Assembly (NCBI GenBank): GCA_028404615.1
Contig: JAOOBT010000003.1
Coordinates: forward strand, 62,001-126,000
Origin: Candidatus Pelagibacter sp.
Lineage (GTDB): Bacteria; Pseudomonadota; Alphaproteobacteria; Pelagibacterales; Pelagibacteraceae
Length of the DNA: 64,000 bases
Direction of reading: 5' to 3'
Part shown: piece by piece, positions 25,862 to 34,469 of the stretch
Position numbering within the stretch: the stretch's first letter is position 1
Layout of the letters: each line of letters begins with the position of its first letter
Notes under the pieces: generated by a model
Told to the model about the DNA's origin: nothing
The model's input: only the letters and a program-made list of their open reading frames with translations
Databases searched by the model: none
Position numbers and translations under genes: made by a program

Positions 25862-26965
25862 TTACTCCTCTTCTTTTTTTTCGCTAATTTTTTCGTTTGC
25901 TGAAGGATTACCTTCTAGCTCTTTACTTATTGCTGAAGCTTCATCCCTAATAATCTTTTCTATTTCTGCAGCAACGTTTGGATTTTTTTGAAGGTATATT
26001 TTGGCGTTTTCTCTACCTTGGCCTATTTTTTCGCCCTTATACGCATACCAAGCACCTGATTTTTCAACTACACCTGCTTTAGTACCAAGGTCTATTAACT
26101 CACCTAATTTACTTATTCCTTTTCCATACATTAGATCGAATTCAACAACTTTAAATGGAGGTGCAACTTTGTTCTTAATTACTTTTACTCTTGTAGAGTT
26201 ACCAATAATTTGATCTTTTTCTTTAATTGCTCCTATTCTTCTTATATCCATTCTTACGGATGAGTAAAATTTAAGAGCGTTTCCTCCAGAAGTTGTTTCT
26301 GGATTACCGAACATTACTCCGATCTTCATTCTTATTTGGTTTATAAATATTACCATTGTATTAGATTTAGACACTGAGCCCGTAATTTTTCTCAAAGCTT
26401 GGCTCATTAATCTTGATTGTAAACCAACATGATGATCTCCCATTTCGCCCTCTAATTCAGCTTTAGGAGTTAATGCTGCTACTGAGTCCACAACCAAAAC
26501 TGAGATAGATCCGGATTTTATTAATGTATCCGTTATTTCTAAGGCTTGTTCGCCTGTGTCTGGTTGAGAGATTAATAATTCCTCAGTTTTTACTCCTAAT
26601 TTTTTAGCGTAGACTGGATCCATTGCATGTTCTGCATCAACAAAAGCGCATATACCACCTGCTTTTTGAGCCTCAGCTACTACTTGTAATGCCAATGTTG
26701 TTTTTCCAGAAGACTCTGGTCCATATATTTCAATAATCCTACCTTTTGGTAATCCCCCTATTCCAAGGGCTAAATCTAAGCTTAGTGAACCCGTTGAAAT
26801 AGCCTCAACGTCTAACGCTTGTTGTTGACCAAGTCTCATAACTGAACCTTTTCCAAAGTTCTGATCAATTTGACTTATGGCTGCTTCTAAAGATTTGTTC
26901 TTTTCCTTTAATTCTTGTTGTTTTTTGTTGTCTGTTTTTACGACTTTTAAGTTATTTTTTGTCAT
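25862..26965 (-). CDS. recA: RecA recombinase
   Basis: RecA forms filaments on single-stranded DNA for strand exchange and repair. The core is highly conserved: [10 protein letters not shown] near the start, Walker [10 protein letters not shown], the M-A-W-like loop replaced by [10 protein letters not shown], and L2 region [13 protein letters not shown]. The start is placed at 26965 (367 residues), with an AAAGGAT Shine-Dalgarno a few bases before it; an upstream in-frame ATG at 27010 would add 15 residues unlike any RecA and would lie in the promoter region. The tail is acidic (E-K-K-E-E-E), as usual. I found no clear LexA box of the alphaproteobacterial GTTC-N7-GTTC type. Confidence 0.97.
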   Translation of the reverse strand: MTKNNLKVVKTDNKKQQELKEKNKSLEAAISQIDQNFGKGSVMRLGQQQALDVEAISTGSLSLDLALGIGGLPKGRIIEIYGPESSGKTTLALQVVAEAQKAGGICAFVDAEHAMDPVYAKKLGVKTEELLISQPDTGEQALEITDTLIKSGSISVLVVDSVAALTPKAELEGEMGDHHVGLQSRLMSQALRKITGSVSKSNTMVIFINQIRMKIGVMFGNPETTSGGNALKFYSSVRMDIRRIGAIKEKDQIIGNSTRVKVIKNKVAPPFKVVEFDLMYGKGISKLGELIDLGTKAGVVEKSGAWYAYKGEKIGQGRENAKIYLQKNPNVAAEIEKIIRDEASAISKELEGNPSANEKISEKKEEE

Positions 26966-27001
26966 TTTTATCCTTTTTTTGTTGTTCGAATCGTATGTAT
27001 A

Positions 27002-27029
27002 AATGTACACATTTTGTTCTTTTTATCAA
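27002..27029 (-). promoter_or_regulatory. Candidate promoter for recA
   Basis: On the minus strand TTGATA (27029-27024) is followed after 16 bases by TACATT (27007-27002), about 37 bases before the recA start at 26965. The spacing equals that of the rpsF, icd and dksA candidates, but the -10 hexamer is a weaker match. It lies in the gap after tolC. Confidence 0.3.
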
Positions 27030-27056
27030 GAGTTATAAAAAAAAAGCCCTATTTAT

Positions 27057-28346
27057 CTAGTTAATTGACTGAATAGACAAGGAACCTAGCCGCTTAGCAA
27101 GCTCAAATTGAGAAATAATATAGTCCCTTTCAGATCTGGCAAAATCAATTCTAGCATCTAAAAGAAGACTTCTAGACTGAATTAATTCTAAAGTAGTTCT
27201 GGTGCTACTAGAGTCATATTCTAGAGTAATTCCCTCGTTAGCGATTTCTGCGGCCTTCAATTGAGCCTTGGTGGCATCAAGAACACTTTTAGATGACTGA
27301 TATTTAGACCAAGCATTCGAAATATCGGTGTTAATTTTGTTTTTCGTATCTTGAAATATTAGTTGATATCGCTGTTTGTTGTAGGAAGCTTTTTTAATCG
27401 AAGAGATATTTTCTCCACCTTTAATAATAGGCCAAGTAATTGTGGCTGTAACTTTTTCTTCATCAATTTCATCAATTGTGGAGCTAAAATCTTTATTTTC
27501 TGATTTAGAATAATTAATTGAAGCAGAGGGCGAAAGTCTTGATCTTTCTATATTTAATTCACGAATAGATATTTCATAATCTAAATTTGATAATAAAAGG
27601 TCAACATTATTAGAATTAGCTGTTTGTAAAGCTTCTTCAAGTGAATTAGGTAGAACTAATGATATTTTTTCATTTAAATTGTTAATGTTAGGTGTTTTTT
27701 CTCTAGTTACTCTTTCAAAATTAGTTTTTGAAGAAAGCAATTCAGTTCTAGCTTTTATAAGATTTGCTTTAGCACCTGCTAAAGATGACTCTGATTGTGC
27801 TAAATCAGTTAAGGTAATTTCTCCTTTTTGAAGTCTTGCATTGTCTGAGTCAACCTGCCGTTCGAATAAATCTACATTTGATGAGTTGAATTTCCTATTT
27901 TTTAACTTAAAAATTAAATCAAAATAAGCAGAACTTGTATCAAGAATTGTTTGTTGCTCTGTTTTTTTTAGAGATAAATTCGCTTTTTTTATTTCAAGCT
28001 CAGACTTTTTAAATGTATTCAATCCTTTAAAACCAGAAAAAATTTTTTGATCAACTGATATTTTTTTGTTTTCTGTATCTAAGTTAGTATCAGATAAACT
28101 TACTCCACTTTGATTAACTCTATTAGATGACGTAACACTGGATTGATCTCCTGATAATGTAATACTTGGTAAAAATTCACTTCTAGAAATATTTTTACTT
28201 TGTTTAGATGACTCAAAGTTTTTTCTTTCCGCGTTTAATTTTAGATTATTCTCTAAAGCTTTTTGAATGTAAAATCTTAAACTTTCCTGAGCATATGAAT
28301 CAGAAAACGAAAATAATAAAAATATTATTATAAGATATTTTTTCAT
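27057..28346 (-). CDS. tolC: TolC-family outer membrane efflux channel
   Basis: This 429-residue protein has a signal peptide (about residues 1-19, ending D-S-Y-A) and two long repeats of helical hairpins with the TolC pattern: A-L-E-N-N-L-K-L near 31-37, L-P-S-I-T-L-S near 59-65, then the second repeat starting A-L-Q-T-A-N-S-N-N-V-D-L-L near 238-250 with S-P-S-A-S-I-N-Y after it. It would form the trimeric outer-membrane tunnel for type I secretion or tripartite efflux. Its inner-membrane partners are not adjacent. It directly abuts the kinase gene upstream (no gap) and precedes recA. Confidence 0.88.
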   Translation of the reverse strand: MKKYLIIIFLLFSFSDSYAQESLRFYIQKALENNLKLNAERKNFESSKQSKNISRSEFLPSITLSGDQSSVTSSNRVNQSGVSLSDTNLDTENKKISVDQKIFSGFKGLNTFKKSELEIKKANLSLKKTEQQTILDTSSAYFDLIFKLKNRKFNSSNVDLFERQVDSDNARLQKGEITLTDLAQSESSLAGAKANLIKARTELLSSKTNFERVTREKTPNINNLNEKISLVLPNSLEEALQTANSNNVDLLLSNLDYEISIRELNIERSRLSPSASINYSKSENKDFSSTIDEIDEEKVTATITWPIIKGGENISSIKKASYNKQRYQLIFQDTKNKINTDISNAWSKYQSSKSVLDATKAQLKAAEIANEGITLEYDSSSTRTTLELIQSRSLLLDARIDFARSERDYIISQFELAKRLGSLSIQSIN

Positions 28347-29264
28347 TTAATTAAATCTAATTGATTTCAATCTATGTTTTTTATCAATTTTAATAACGGT
28401 GTCAGCTTTTTTAGGTAAGATTTTTAACATATGTTTTGTGAGTCTTTCGTAATACATTATAAAGTTTTTTACTTGTTCATTGTCCATAGTTTTTTTTCCT
28501 TTAGATGTGGTTCTTAATTTTTTCTCTTGCAGCAATCTCCATTTAAAAACATATTTAAAACTCGGTACTTTTAAAAAAATTAACTTATCTATCAAACGAA
28601 ATATTTTTTGGTATTTGCTTTTTAGCTCTAAATTAACTTTTTCTCTCCAAATTTTTTTAGTATCATGCTCTTTTTCTAATTGATTTATCGGAGTTTTTAA
28701 ATCTCTTTTTTTTTGCGGTGTTACACCAACACACCATCCCTCAAATATAACTATATTTGGTTTTTTATTTACTTTTAACCATTTGTTTTTAGGGCATCTA
28801 TCATCATTAGACTTATCAAATTTAGGTATCATACTCTTTTTAAACTTTAAATTTTTTAAATTTTGAATACAACTTTTAAGTTTTCTTGTATCATGTGTGC
28901 CAGGAACTCCTCTTGTTAAAAATAGATAGCTTATATTTTTTGACATTAATTGTCTTTGATTTAAGGTTTTATAAAAATCATCTATTGAAAATATTACTGT
29001 CTCTAAGTGAAAACCTTCTTTAAGTATAATTTTGAGAATATTTGATATAGTTGATTTTCCTGATCCTTGACCTCCACATAAACCAATTACTTTTGTTTTT
29101 TTATCCTTTAAATATTCATCATTTATCATTTTGCTAATCGGTAAATAAAATTTATTTAATTGTCCAATTTTATCCCTAAATGGCTCAGACATTACTTCTT
29201 GTGACTTAAGAAATATAAAATATTTTTTCTTAATTTTCTTATAATTCAAAATATCAAGTTGCAT
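28347..29264 (-). CDS. P-loop kinase of the plant-type D-glycerate 3-kinase family
   Basis: This 305-residue protein has a Walker A G-G-Q-G-S-G-K-S-T near residues 63-71, F-S-I-D-D-F-Y near 91-97, T-R-G-V-P-G-T-H-D near 115-123, and I-F-E-G-W-C-V-G near 173-180. This order is characteristic of the GLYK/YggC/Tda10 group related to phosphoribulokinase and uridine kinase. The known activity in plants and yeast relatives is phosphorylation of D-glycerate to 3-phosphoglycerate, which fits a photorespiration-like glycolate or serine salvage route; the exact substrate in this organism is inferred. It is packed between a GFA-family gene (2-base gap) and tolC (no gap). Confidence 0.78.
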   Translation of the reverse strand: MQLDILNYKKIKKKYFIFLKSQEVMSEPFRDKIGQLNKFYLPISKMINDEYLKDKKTKVIGLCGGQGSGKSTISNILKIILKEGFHLETVIFSIDDFYKTLNQRQLMSKNISYLFLTRGVPGTHDTRKLKSCIQNLKNLKFKKSMIPKFDKSNDDRCPKNKWLKVNKKPNIVIFEGWCVGVTPQKKRDLKTPINQLEKEHDTKKIWREKVNLELKSKYQKIFRLIDKLIFLKVPSFKYVFKWRLLQEKKLRTTSKGKKTMDNEQVKNFIMYYERLTKHMLKILPKKADTVIKIDKKHRLKSIRFN

Positions 29265-29266
29265 TC

Positions 29267-29629
29267 TTAATTTTTATCTAATGGATGGTTATGACCATCA
29301 TTAATGATAATATTTTTCAAATTAAAAGTATCGACATCATCTAAACAACCTAAATTAAATCCTGTCATAGCAGGATTAGATCTTGGATTGTGATGGGTGT
29401 AAATTCCACAATTTGAGCAGAAATAATGTTTCGCTACTCTAGTGTGAAATTGGTAAATCTTTAATTTATCTTCTCCTTTTATTATCTTAAAATCCTCATT
29501 TTTAACCATTGACATTATTGCTCCTTTTCTTTTGCACAACGAGCAATTACACCTCAAAATTTTTTCAAAATTTTTTGGAACATTAACATCTGCCTCTATA
29601 GCGCCACAGTGACATTTTAATTTTTTCAT
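29267..29629 (-). CDS. GFA family zinc-binding protein (formaldehyde-activating/CENP-V fold)
   Basis: This 120-residue protein has the paired cysteine motifs of the GFA family: C-H-C-G at residues 5-8, C-N-C-S-L-C near 28-33, and C-S-N-C-G near 71-75 followed by T-H-H. These bind one structural and one labile zinc. The founding member was described as glutathione-dependent formaldehyde activating, but most members are uncharacterised, so no reaction is assigned. It is first in a tight GFA-kinase-tolC run. Its 134-base upstream gap carries phased short repeats (29711-29751) and an AAAAGGAT Shine-Dalgarno. Confidence 0.82.
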   Translation of the reverse strand: MKKLKCHCGAIEADVNVPKNFEKILRCNCSLCKRKGAIMSMVKNEDFKIIKGEDKLKIYQFHTRVAKHYFCSNCGIYTHHNPRSNPAMTGFNLGCLDDVDTFNLKNIIINDGHNHPLDKN

Positions 29630-29710
29630 TTAAATCCTTTTTTTTGTTTAAGAGTTGTAAGCATATCGCATATTTAATCATATCCACAAGTCCTCAAAAT
29701 CTCTCACAAA

Positions 29711-29751
29711 TGTTCACCTTTTGATTCCGTTTTGATTCAGTTTAAGATTCA
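29711..29751 (-). repeat. Four helically phased TGAATC-like repeats upstream of the GFA gene
   Basis: On the minus strand TGAATC, TGAATC, GGAATC and TGAACA begin at 29751, 29739, 29728 and 29716, i.e. every 11 to 12 bases, so all face the same side of the helix. The array ends about 80 bases before the start of the GFA gene. Such phasing is typical of response regulator or other tandem activator sites. No specific regulator is recognised. Confidence 0.4.
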
Positions 29752-29763
29752 AATTACAACTTT

Positions 29764-30636
29764 TTAGTGTGTAATAATTTTTATGTCATGCAAATTTTCA
29801 TGACTTTTAATTAAATCTTGTTCGTTCTCTCTTCTAGAAACAAAAAAGATCAATAAATTAAACCCTACTATCAGAATTTGAAATATGGTTGAAAAAATAC
29901 CCAAAGAGGAATTTAATAATGATAAAAAAATTATCATGAAAACAGATCTTAAAAAAACTTGATTTTTAAACACTGCAATTATCGAAAAAGAATGAATTAA
30001 AAGTTTTAATAATGACATTTGCGACGGGCCAAAATACCTCAAGCCTCTTACAGAATTTATTTCATTAATTGTATTTAAATTTTTTTTAATTGTTCCAGAA
30101 AAACTACTCCACAAACTAGCTTTTGAGGAAATTTTTTCAACATCGCTTTTTGTAATAATACTGTAATTTCCAAAGTTAATTTTTCTTCCTGTAAAAACTA
30201 AAGTTATGAATTTGTGAATTTGGTATAATAATTGAAAAAAAATCCCCTCTGATCTTTTTACTCTTTTAGCTACCACTGACAATGATGGATTTTCTATCAT
30301 TTTATCAATGAGACTTTTTATTTCAGTTGGCCTATCTTCGCCATCACCGTCCATCAATATGAGATTATCAAATAATTTATTTTTAAATATATGTCTTATC
30401 CCAAATGCAATACATCTTGCGTGCCCCCTATTTTTTTTCATAGTTAAAATTTCTAAAGATTTAAAATGACTTGGCTTAGATATTTTTGGTTGTTCAATTG
30501 TAGAAGCATCGTTCACAATTAAACATTCAAAATAAAAATCATTATAATGTTTTATGTTTTCATTAATTTCTTCTATTAATTTTTTAAGTGACTCCCAATC
30601 ATTAAAAATAGGAATTAAAATCAAAATTTTTTTCAT
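29764..30636 (-). CDS. Family 2 glycosyltransferase with C-terminal membrane helices
   Basis: This 290-residue protein has a GT-A fold start (I-L-I-P-I-F-N-D-W near residues 5-13), V-N-D-A-S-T near 41-46, N-R-G-H-A-R-C-I near 69-76 and the metal-binding M-D-G-D-G-E-D-R-P near 95-103. After about residue 205 come two or three hydrophobic helices, as in polyprenyl-phosphate sugar transferases of the DPM1/ArnC/GtrB type. It overlaps the downstream-acting GT39 gene by 4 bp. The pair suggests that this enzyme makes a lipid-linked sugar which the GT39 partner transfers. The sugar is unknown. Confidence 0.8.
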   Translation of the reverse strand: MKKILILIPIFNDWESLKKLIEEINENIKHYNDFYFECLIVNDASTIEQPKISKPSHFKSLEILTMKKNRGHARCIAFGIRHIFKNKLFDNLILMDGDGEDRPTEIKSLIDKMIENPSLSVVAKRVKRSEGIFFQLLYQIHKFITLVFTGRKINFGNYSIITKSDVEKISSKASLWSSFSGTIKKNLNTINEINSVRGLRYFGPSQMSLLKLLIHSFSIIAVFKNQVFLRSVFMIIFLSLLNSSLGIFSTIFQILIVGFNLLIFFVSRRENEQDLIKSHENLHDIKIITH

Positions 30637-32015
30637 CTTTTGCCTATCATACAGTAACCGTAAGGTTTGATTGTCCCATATTCACCCGGACATAATCTTT
30701 TAAGTATTTTTGGGTTTCCTGTATAAATTACTCCTTGATCTTCACTAATTACATCAGTTTTATTTTTAAGATCATTAAACCATTTTGGTCTGCTCTCTAT
30801 ATGATATGAAAGATTTCCAGCTGACCACTCGTCCCCAACAACAATTTTAATCTCATTTACAAAGTTATCGTCCCATTTATTTTGGACTAGTCTAGCTATT
30901 TCTTTACCGGGGTAATCAGTTCTTTTAAAATCATTAGTGATAGATACATAAAAATAAGTAATCGGAGACAAAAGGAAAAGAAAAATTAAAATATAAAAAA
31001 ATCTTTTTATACGGTTTAAATAAATTGCTTTTTTGAAGTAATAAAAAAATAGTATTCCAAAAAAAATATAGAATGTTGACATCCACATTGTTCTTATTTT
31101 TGCACCAGTAATTAATGATACGAAAAAAACAATTATTAAAGGCAACAAAGTAATGCAAAATATGAAAAAATTTTTTTTTTCTAATATCCTAATGTCTAAT
31201 TTTTTAATTTTTTTAATCGATAATATTGAAATGAAAGTAAATAAGAAAAATATTATCATCCCAAATTGTTTTATAATAAACATCATAGGATTTAGAATAT
31301 GTCTTAGGACACTCTGACTATCAATTCCAGTTCTACCAAATGCATAATTAATTGTTTCAAGGTTATTTTCAAAAAGCCAAATCATATGAGGTGTCAAAAT
31401 CGATATAAAAATAAATAATGAAATAAAAAGGTATTTAACTAATTTTTTATTTCTTCTGTAAAATAAAACAAAATAAGCAAATAATGATAATATAATAAAA
31501 ATAAATGAATAATGAGTTAACATTCCTAACGCGCAAAAAATACCCGTTAAAATCATATAATATAGATTTTGATCTTTTATACCTTTCCAAAAAAAATAAA
31601 CCGCAGCTGCCTTCAAAGGTAATTGACAAACATAAACATTAAACTCTGGGGTTGTGTAATTAAAAAAAACTATTGTTTCTAAAATTAATAGAGATAACAA
31701 AGAAAAAATCTTATTGGAAAAAAATTCGTTTGATAGTTTCCAAACAAAATAAAAAGTAATTAACACAAAAACTTGACTTAGTAGATAAAAAGCCCAGTCA
31801 TTAGATCCAAAAATGAAATAAAAAATACCAACAGCAAAAGCGCTTAATGGTGGATGTTTGTTAAAACCCCATTCCAAATTACTTGCCCATGCTAAAGCTT
31901 CAATAGTGTCTAATGGTAAATTAACATTAGAAATTGATGGAACTAACGTCCAAAGCGACAGGTGGAAAAATAAAAATATATAAAGTACTTTATTGATGTT
32001 TTTTATTTGTATCAT
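30633..32015 (-). CDS. ArnT/PMT-like membrane glycosyltransferase (GT39/GT83 type)
   Basis: This 460-residue polytopic protein has about 10 to 12 hydrophobic segments and the acceptor loop motif N-K-H-P-P-L near residues 51-56 that marks the PMT_2/ArnT superfamily, preceded by D-x3-E (near 36-40) as the expected acidic pair. Such enzymes move a sugar from a polyprenyl phosphate donor onto lipid A, protein or another envelope acceptor on the periplasmic side. The C-terminal 120 residues are soluble. It is first in a two-gene unit with the GT2 enzyme. The acceptor cannot be told from the sequence. Confidence 0.78.
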   Translation of the reverse strand: MIQIKNINKVLYIFLFFHLSLWTLVPSISNVNLPLDTIEALAWASNLEWGFNKHPPLSAFAVGIFYFIFGSNDWAFYLLSQVFVLITFYFVWKLSNEFFSNKIFSLLSLLILETIVFFNYTTPEFNVYVCQLPLKAAAVYFFWKGIKDQNLYYMILTGIFCALGMLTHYSFIFIILSLFAYFVLFYRRNKKLVKYLFISLFIFISILTPHMIWLFENNLETINYAFGRTGIDSQSVLRHILNPMMFIIKQFGMIIFFLFTFISILSIKKIKKLDIRILEKKNFFIFCITLLPLIIVFFVSLITGAKIRTMWMSTFYIFFGILFFYYFKKAIYLNRIKRFFYILIFLFLLSPITYFYVSITNDFKRTDYPGKEIARLVQNKWDDNFVNEIKIVVGDEWSAGNLSYHIESRPKWFNDLKNKTDVISEDQGVIYTGNPKILKRLCPGEYGTIKPYGYCMIGKR

Positions 32016-32047
32016 TTAGATATAAAATTATTACAATTTATAAGCTA

Positions 32048-32075
32048 TTGACACGACTAAAATCAAACATATACT
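32048..32075 (+). promoter_or_regulatory. Candidate sigma-70-type promoter for dksA
   Basis: TTGACA (32048-32053, perfect consensus) and TATACT (32070-32075) are 16 bases apart. The expected start is near 32082, only about 9 bases before the dksA ATG at 32091, and there is no Shine-Dalgarno there. If real, dksA mRNA is nearly leaderless. Confidence 0.55.
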
Positions 32076-32090
32076 CGCCAAATTCATAAA

Positions 32091-32516
32091 ATGGTAAAAA
32101 AAACCACTGCAAAAAAAAAATACACTCCTAACCTTAAGGAAAAATATATGTGTGCAAAACACAAGAAATTTTTTACCGAGGAATTATTAAGTTGGAAAAA
32201 GGATATTATTAAAGCTAATAATTTAGGAAATTTATTGAATTCCTCAGATGATAACGTTTCATCTGCAGACATAGTAGATCAAGCTTCCTCTTATACGGAT
32301 AAAAGTGTTGAGATGAAAGCCCTGAATAGAAGTAGAAAATTAATTTCAAAAATAAACTCAGCTTTACAAAGAATTAAAGATGGAACTTACGGTTATTGTG
32401 AAGAAACTGGTGAGCCCATCGGTTTGAAAAGGTTGATGGCAAGACCTGTTGCTACTTTATCGATCGAGGCTCAAGAGAGGCATGAAAGAGACGAAAAAAT
32501 CTTTATTGATGATTAA
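32091..32516 (+). CDS. dksA: DksA-type RNA polymerase-binding regulator, zinc-ligand-poor form
   Basis: DksA enters the secondary channel of RNA polymerase and, with ppGpp, retunes transcription under starvation. The 141-residue protein has the coiled-coil region (about residues 25-90) and the finger G-Y-C-E-E-T-G-E-P-I-G with R-L-x-A-R-P-x-A-T-L-S. Of the four zinc cysteines of E. coli DksA only the first is kept (C-x-x-T ... S-x-x-A), as in several other alphaproteobacteria, so a fold that does not need zinc is expected. The N-terminus is lysine-rich. Its end shares a 4-bp stop overlap with the glutathione transferase gene. Confidence 0.92.
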   Translation: MVKKTTAKKKYTPNLKEKYMCAKHKKFFTEELLSWKKDIIKANNLGNLLNSSDDNVSSADIVDQASSYTDKSVEMKALNRSRKLISKINSALQRIKDGTYGYCEETGEPIGLKRLMARPVATLSIEAQERHERDEKIFIDD

Positions 32517-33139
32517 ACTTTAGGTATAAGCTCTCCTTTTTTTAGCAAATCATAACCTATTTGGACTGCTTTTCTATTTGAAATTTCTAAGTACCACTTT
32601 GAGAGATTTTTATATTTGTTTAATCCAATATCATGCCATTCGTGACGCGCTATCCAAGGAAATGTTGCTATATCAGCAATTGTATAATCATCGCCAGCTA
32701 AAAACTTTGACGAAGCCAATCTCTCATCAAGTTCACGATAAATTCGCTCTGAAATTTTAAAATATCTATTTTCTCCGAAAGTACTTTTACCTGGATTGTA
32801 ATAATGAAATTGATGATGTTGACCTAGCATAGGCCCAACATAGGCTACCTGACCAAAAAGCCACTGATTAATTATCGTTCTTCGGTCTTTGTTATAAAAT
32901 TTACCACTTTTCTCAGCCAGATAAATTAATATTGCTCCAGATTCAAATAGACTAGTTTTTGTTTCGTGATCAATTATAACTGGAGTTTTACTGAAAGGAC
33001 TTATCTTTTTAAACTCCGGTTTAAATTGCTCGTCTTTATTGATATTTATTTTTGTTAACTTATATTTAAACTCTATTTCTTCAAGCATGATAGAAATCTT
33101 CTTACCGTTGGGAGTATTAGCGGTAAGTAATTCTATCAT
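32513..33139 (-). CDS. Glutathione S-transferase family protein (YfcG/Nu-like)
   Basis: This 208-residue protein has a thioredoxin-fold N-terminus with T-A-N-T-P-N-G-K-K near residues 5-13, the cis-proline T-P-V-I near 52-55 and the glutathione-binding E-S-G-A-I-L-I-Y-L near 66-74. The C-terminal helical domain contains F-L-A-G-D-D-Y-T-I-A-D-I-A, the N-capping box of GSTs. The T-x-N start resembles the Nu-class YfcG/YghU disulfide reductases, which use Thr/Asn rather than Tyr or Ser. It overlaps the ferredoxin reductase gene by 4 bp, placing it in the redox operon behind proteorhodopsin. Confidence 0.87.
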   Translation of the reverse strand: MIELLTANTPNGKKISIMLEEIEFKYKLTKININKDEQFKPEFKKISPFSKTPVIIDHETKTSLFESGAILIYLAEKSGKFYNKDRRTIINQWLFGQVAYVGPMLGQHHQFHYYNPGKSTFGENRYFKISERIYRELDERLASSKFLAGDDYTIADIATFPWIARHEWHDIGLNKYKNLSKWYLEISNRKAVQIGYDLLKKGELIPKV

Positions 33140-34149
33140 TTTTTTCCTAGTCTTTGCTGTATCGTTTTTGATGATGTGGTGAACTCAAACCTATATTTTT
33201 CATTTGGTCTTGCTCTTTTAAAACATTCTACAGATGCTAGAGCTACTTCATGAAAACCAGATAAGATTAGCTTTAATTTACCCGGATAATTACAAATGTC
33301 TCCTGCTGCAAATATACCTTTTTTATTTGTTTGAAAATTCTCAGAATTTACCTCTATAGTTTTTTTGTTCATATTTAATCCCCATTCAGCTATTGGGCCT
33401 AATTTCATTATCAAACCAAAAAAACTTAAAACAACGTCAGTTTTAATTTTTTCGGTTTTTCCATTATCAAATTTTACAGTTATAGCATCAATTTTGTCTC
33501 TACCCTCAATTGACTCGAGTTGGCACGGAGTTTTAATAGAAATTTTTCCCTCTTTTTCTAATTTTTTAATTTCTGATAAAGTATGAGGAGCGCCTCTAAA
33601 TTCATCTCTTCGATGGATTAAGCTAATATTTGAAAACTTTGAAAGTTCTAAAGCCCAATCCAAAGCCGAGTCCCCTCCGCCAAAAATTGAAATATTTTTG
33701 TTTTTAAATTGCTCTTTGTTTCGAACCGCATAAAATAAAAATTTATTCTCGAAATTTTCAGCCTCTTTTACTGAAAGTTTTCTAGGCTCAAAAGATCCTA
33801 CACCCCCAGCAATAATAATATTTGGAGAGGAAAATTCGTTATTGTTGTTTGTTTTCACAATCCAGTTTTCTTTATCTTTTTTTACTTCTTCAACCCTTTC
33901 ATTTAAAAAAAACTCAGTATTAAAAGGTTTAATTTGCTCTAACAATTTTTTAGTTAATTCCTGTCCAGTGCATTCGGGAACAGCAGGAATATCATAAATT
34001 GGTTTATCAGGATAAAGCTCAATACATTGTCCTCCAGCTTTATCTAGGTTGTCGATAACGATTGAACTGAGACCTTTAATACCCAGTTGATGAACTGCAA
34101 ATAATCCTACGGGTCCGGCTCCTATTATTATTGTGTCTATTTTTTTCAT
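33136..34149 (-). CDS. Ferredoxin-NADP reductase, thioredoxin-reductase-like type
   Basis: This 337-residue flavoprotein has an FAD-binding G-A-G-P-V-G-L near residues 9-15, G-G-Q-C near 40-43, the NADPH-binding G-G-G-D-S-A-L-D-W near 155-163 and the late F-A-A-G-D-I-C FAD motif. The active-site C-x-x-C of true thioredoxin reductase is absent, which identifies the TrxR-like ferredoxin-NADP reductase family instead. It should pass electrons between NADPH and the ferredoxin whose gene overlaps it by one base. Placed behind proteorhodopsin, it may link light-driven proton motive force with cell redox balance, but that is inference from position. Confidence 0.9.
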   Translation of the reverse strand: MKKIDTIIIGAGPVGLFAVHQLGIKGLSSIVIDNLDKAGGQCIELYPDKPIYDIPAVPECTGQELTKKLLEQIKPFNTEFFLNERVEEVKKDKENWIVKTNNNNEFSSPNIIIAGGVGSFEPRKLSVKEAENFENKFLFYAVRNKEQFKNKNISIFGGGDSALDWALELSKFSNISLIHRRDEFRGAPHTLSEIKKLEKEGKISIKTPCQLESIEGRDKIDAITVKFDNGKTEKIKTDVVLSFFGLIMKLGPIAEWGLNMNKKTIEVNSENFQTNKKGIFAAGDICNYPGKLKLILSGFHEVALASVECFKRARPNEKYRFEFTTSSKTIQQRLGKK

Positions 34150-34469
34150 TACGCTTGTTTGCTGGGTGTTGTTACTTTTAATCCATCTAATTCATCTGAA
34201 ACAATTAATTGACAACTTAATCTACTATTTTTTTTTGGCTCAAATGCCATATCTATCATGTCTATCTCGGCTTCTTCAGCTTTAGGAAGTTTATCTAACC
34301 ATTTTTCTTCGACATAAACATGGCAAGTAGCACAAGCCATTGAGCCGCCGCAGTCTGCGTCAATACCTGGAATATCATTTTGTATTGCGCCTTCCATAAC
34401 TGATAAACCGTTGTCTACTTCTATTGTTTTAGAATTCCCTTCATTATCTTGATAAGTAATTTTGGGCAT
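34149..34469 (-). CDS. [2Fe-2S] ferredoxin (adrenodoxin/putidaredoxin type)
   Basis: This 106-residue ferredoxin has the cluster motif C-G-G-S-M-A-C-A-T-C (C-x5-C-x2-C) near residues 40-49 and the fourth ligand in R-L-S-C-Q-L near 83-88. The H-V-Y-V segment after the third cysteine is typical of the vertebrate/ISC-type group. The reductase gene follows with a one-base overlap. The ATG directly follows the stop of the 43-residue membrane ORF (TAA then ATG, no gap), so the three genes are one translation-coupled unit. Confidence 0.95.
   Translation of the reverse strand: MPKITYQDNEGNSKTIEVDNGLSVMEGAIQNDIPGIDADCGGSMACATCHVYVEEKWLDKLPKAEEAEIDMIDMAFEPKKNSRLSCQLIVSDELDGLKVTTPSKQA

Noticed and set aside
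25737..27010. TGTGTACA shared by the upstream regions of recA and the aldehyde dehydrogenase gene
   Set aside because: Only 8 bases, at different distances from the two starts (about 38 and 54 bases), with no further similarity around it.
26966..27030. LexA box in front of recA
   Set aside because: Neither GTTC-N7-GTTC nor CTGT-N8-ACAG is present; isolated GTTC or GAAC words do not have the right spacing.
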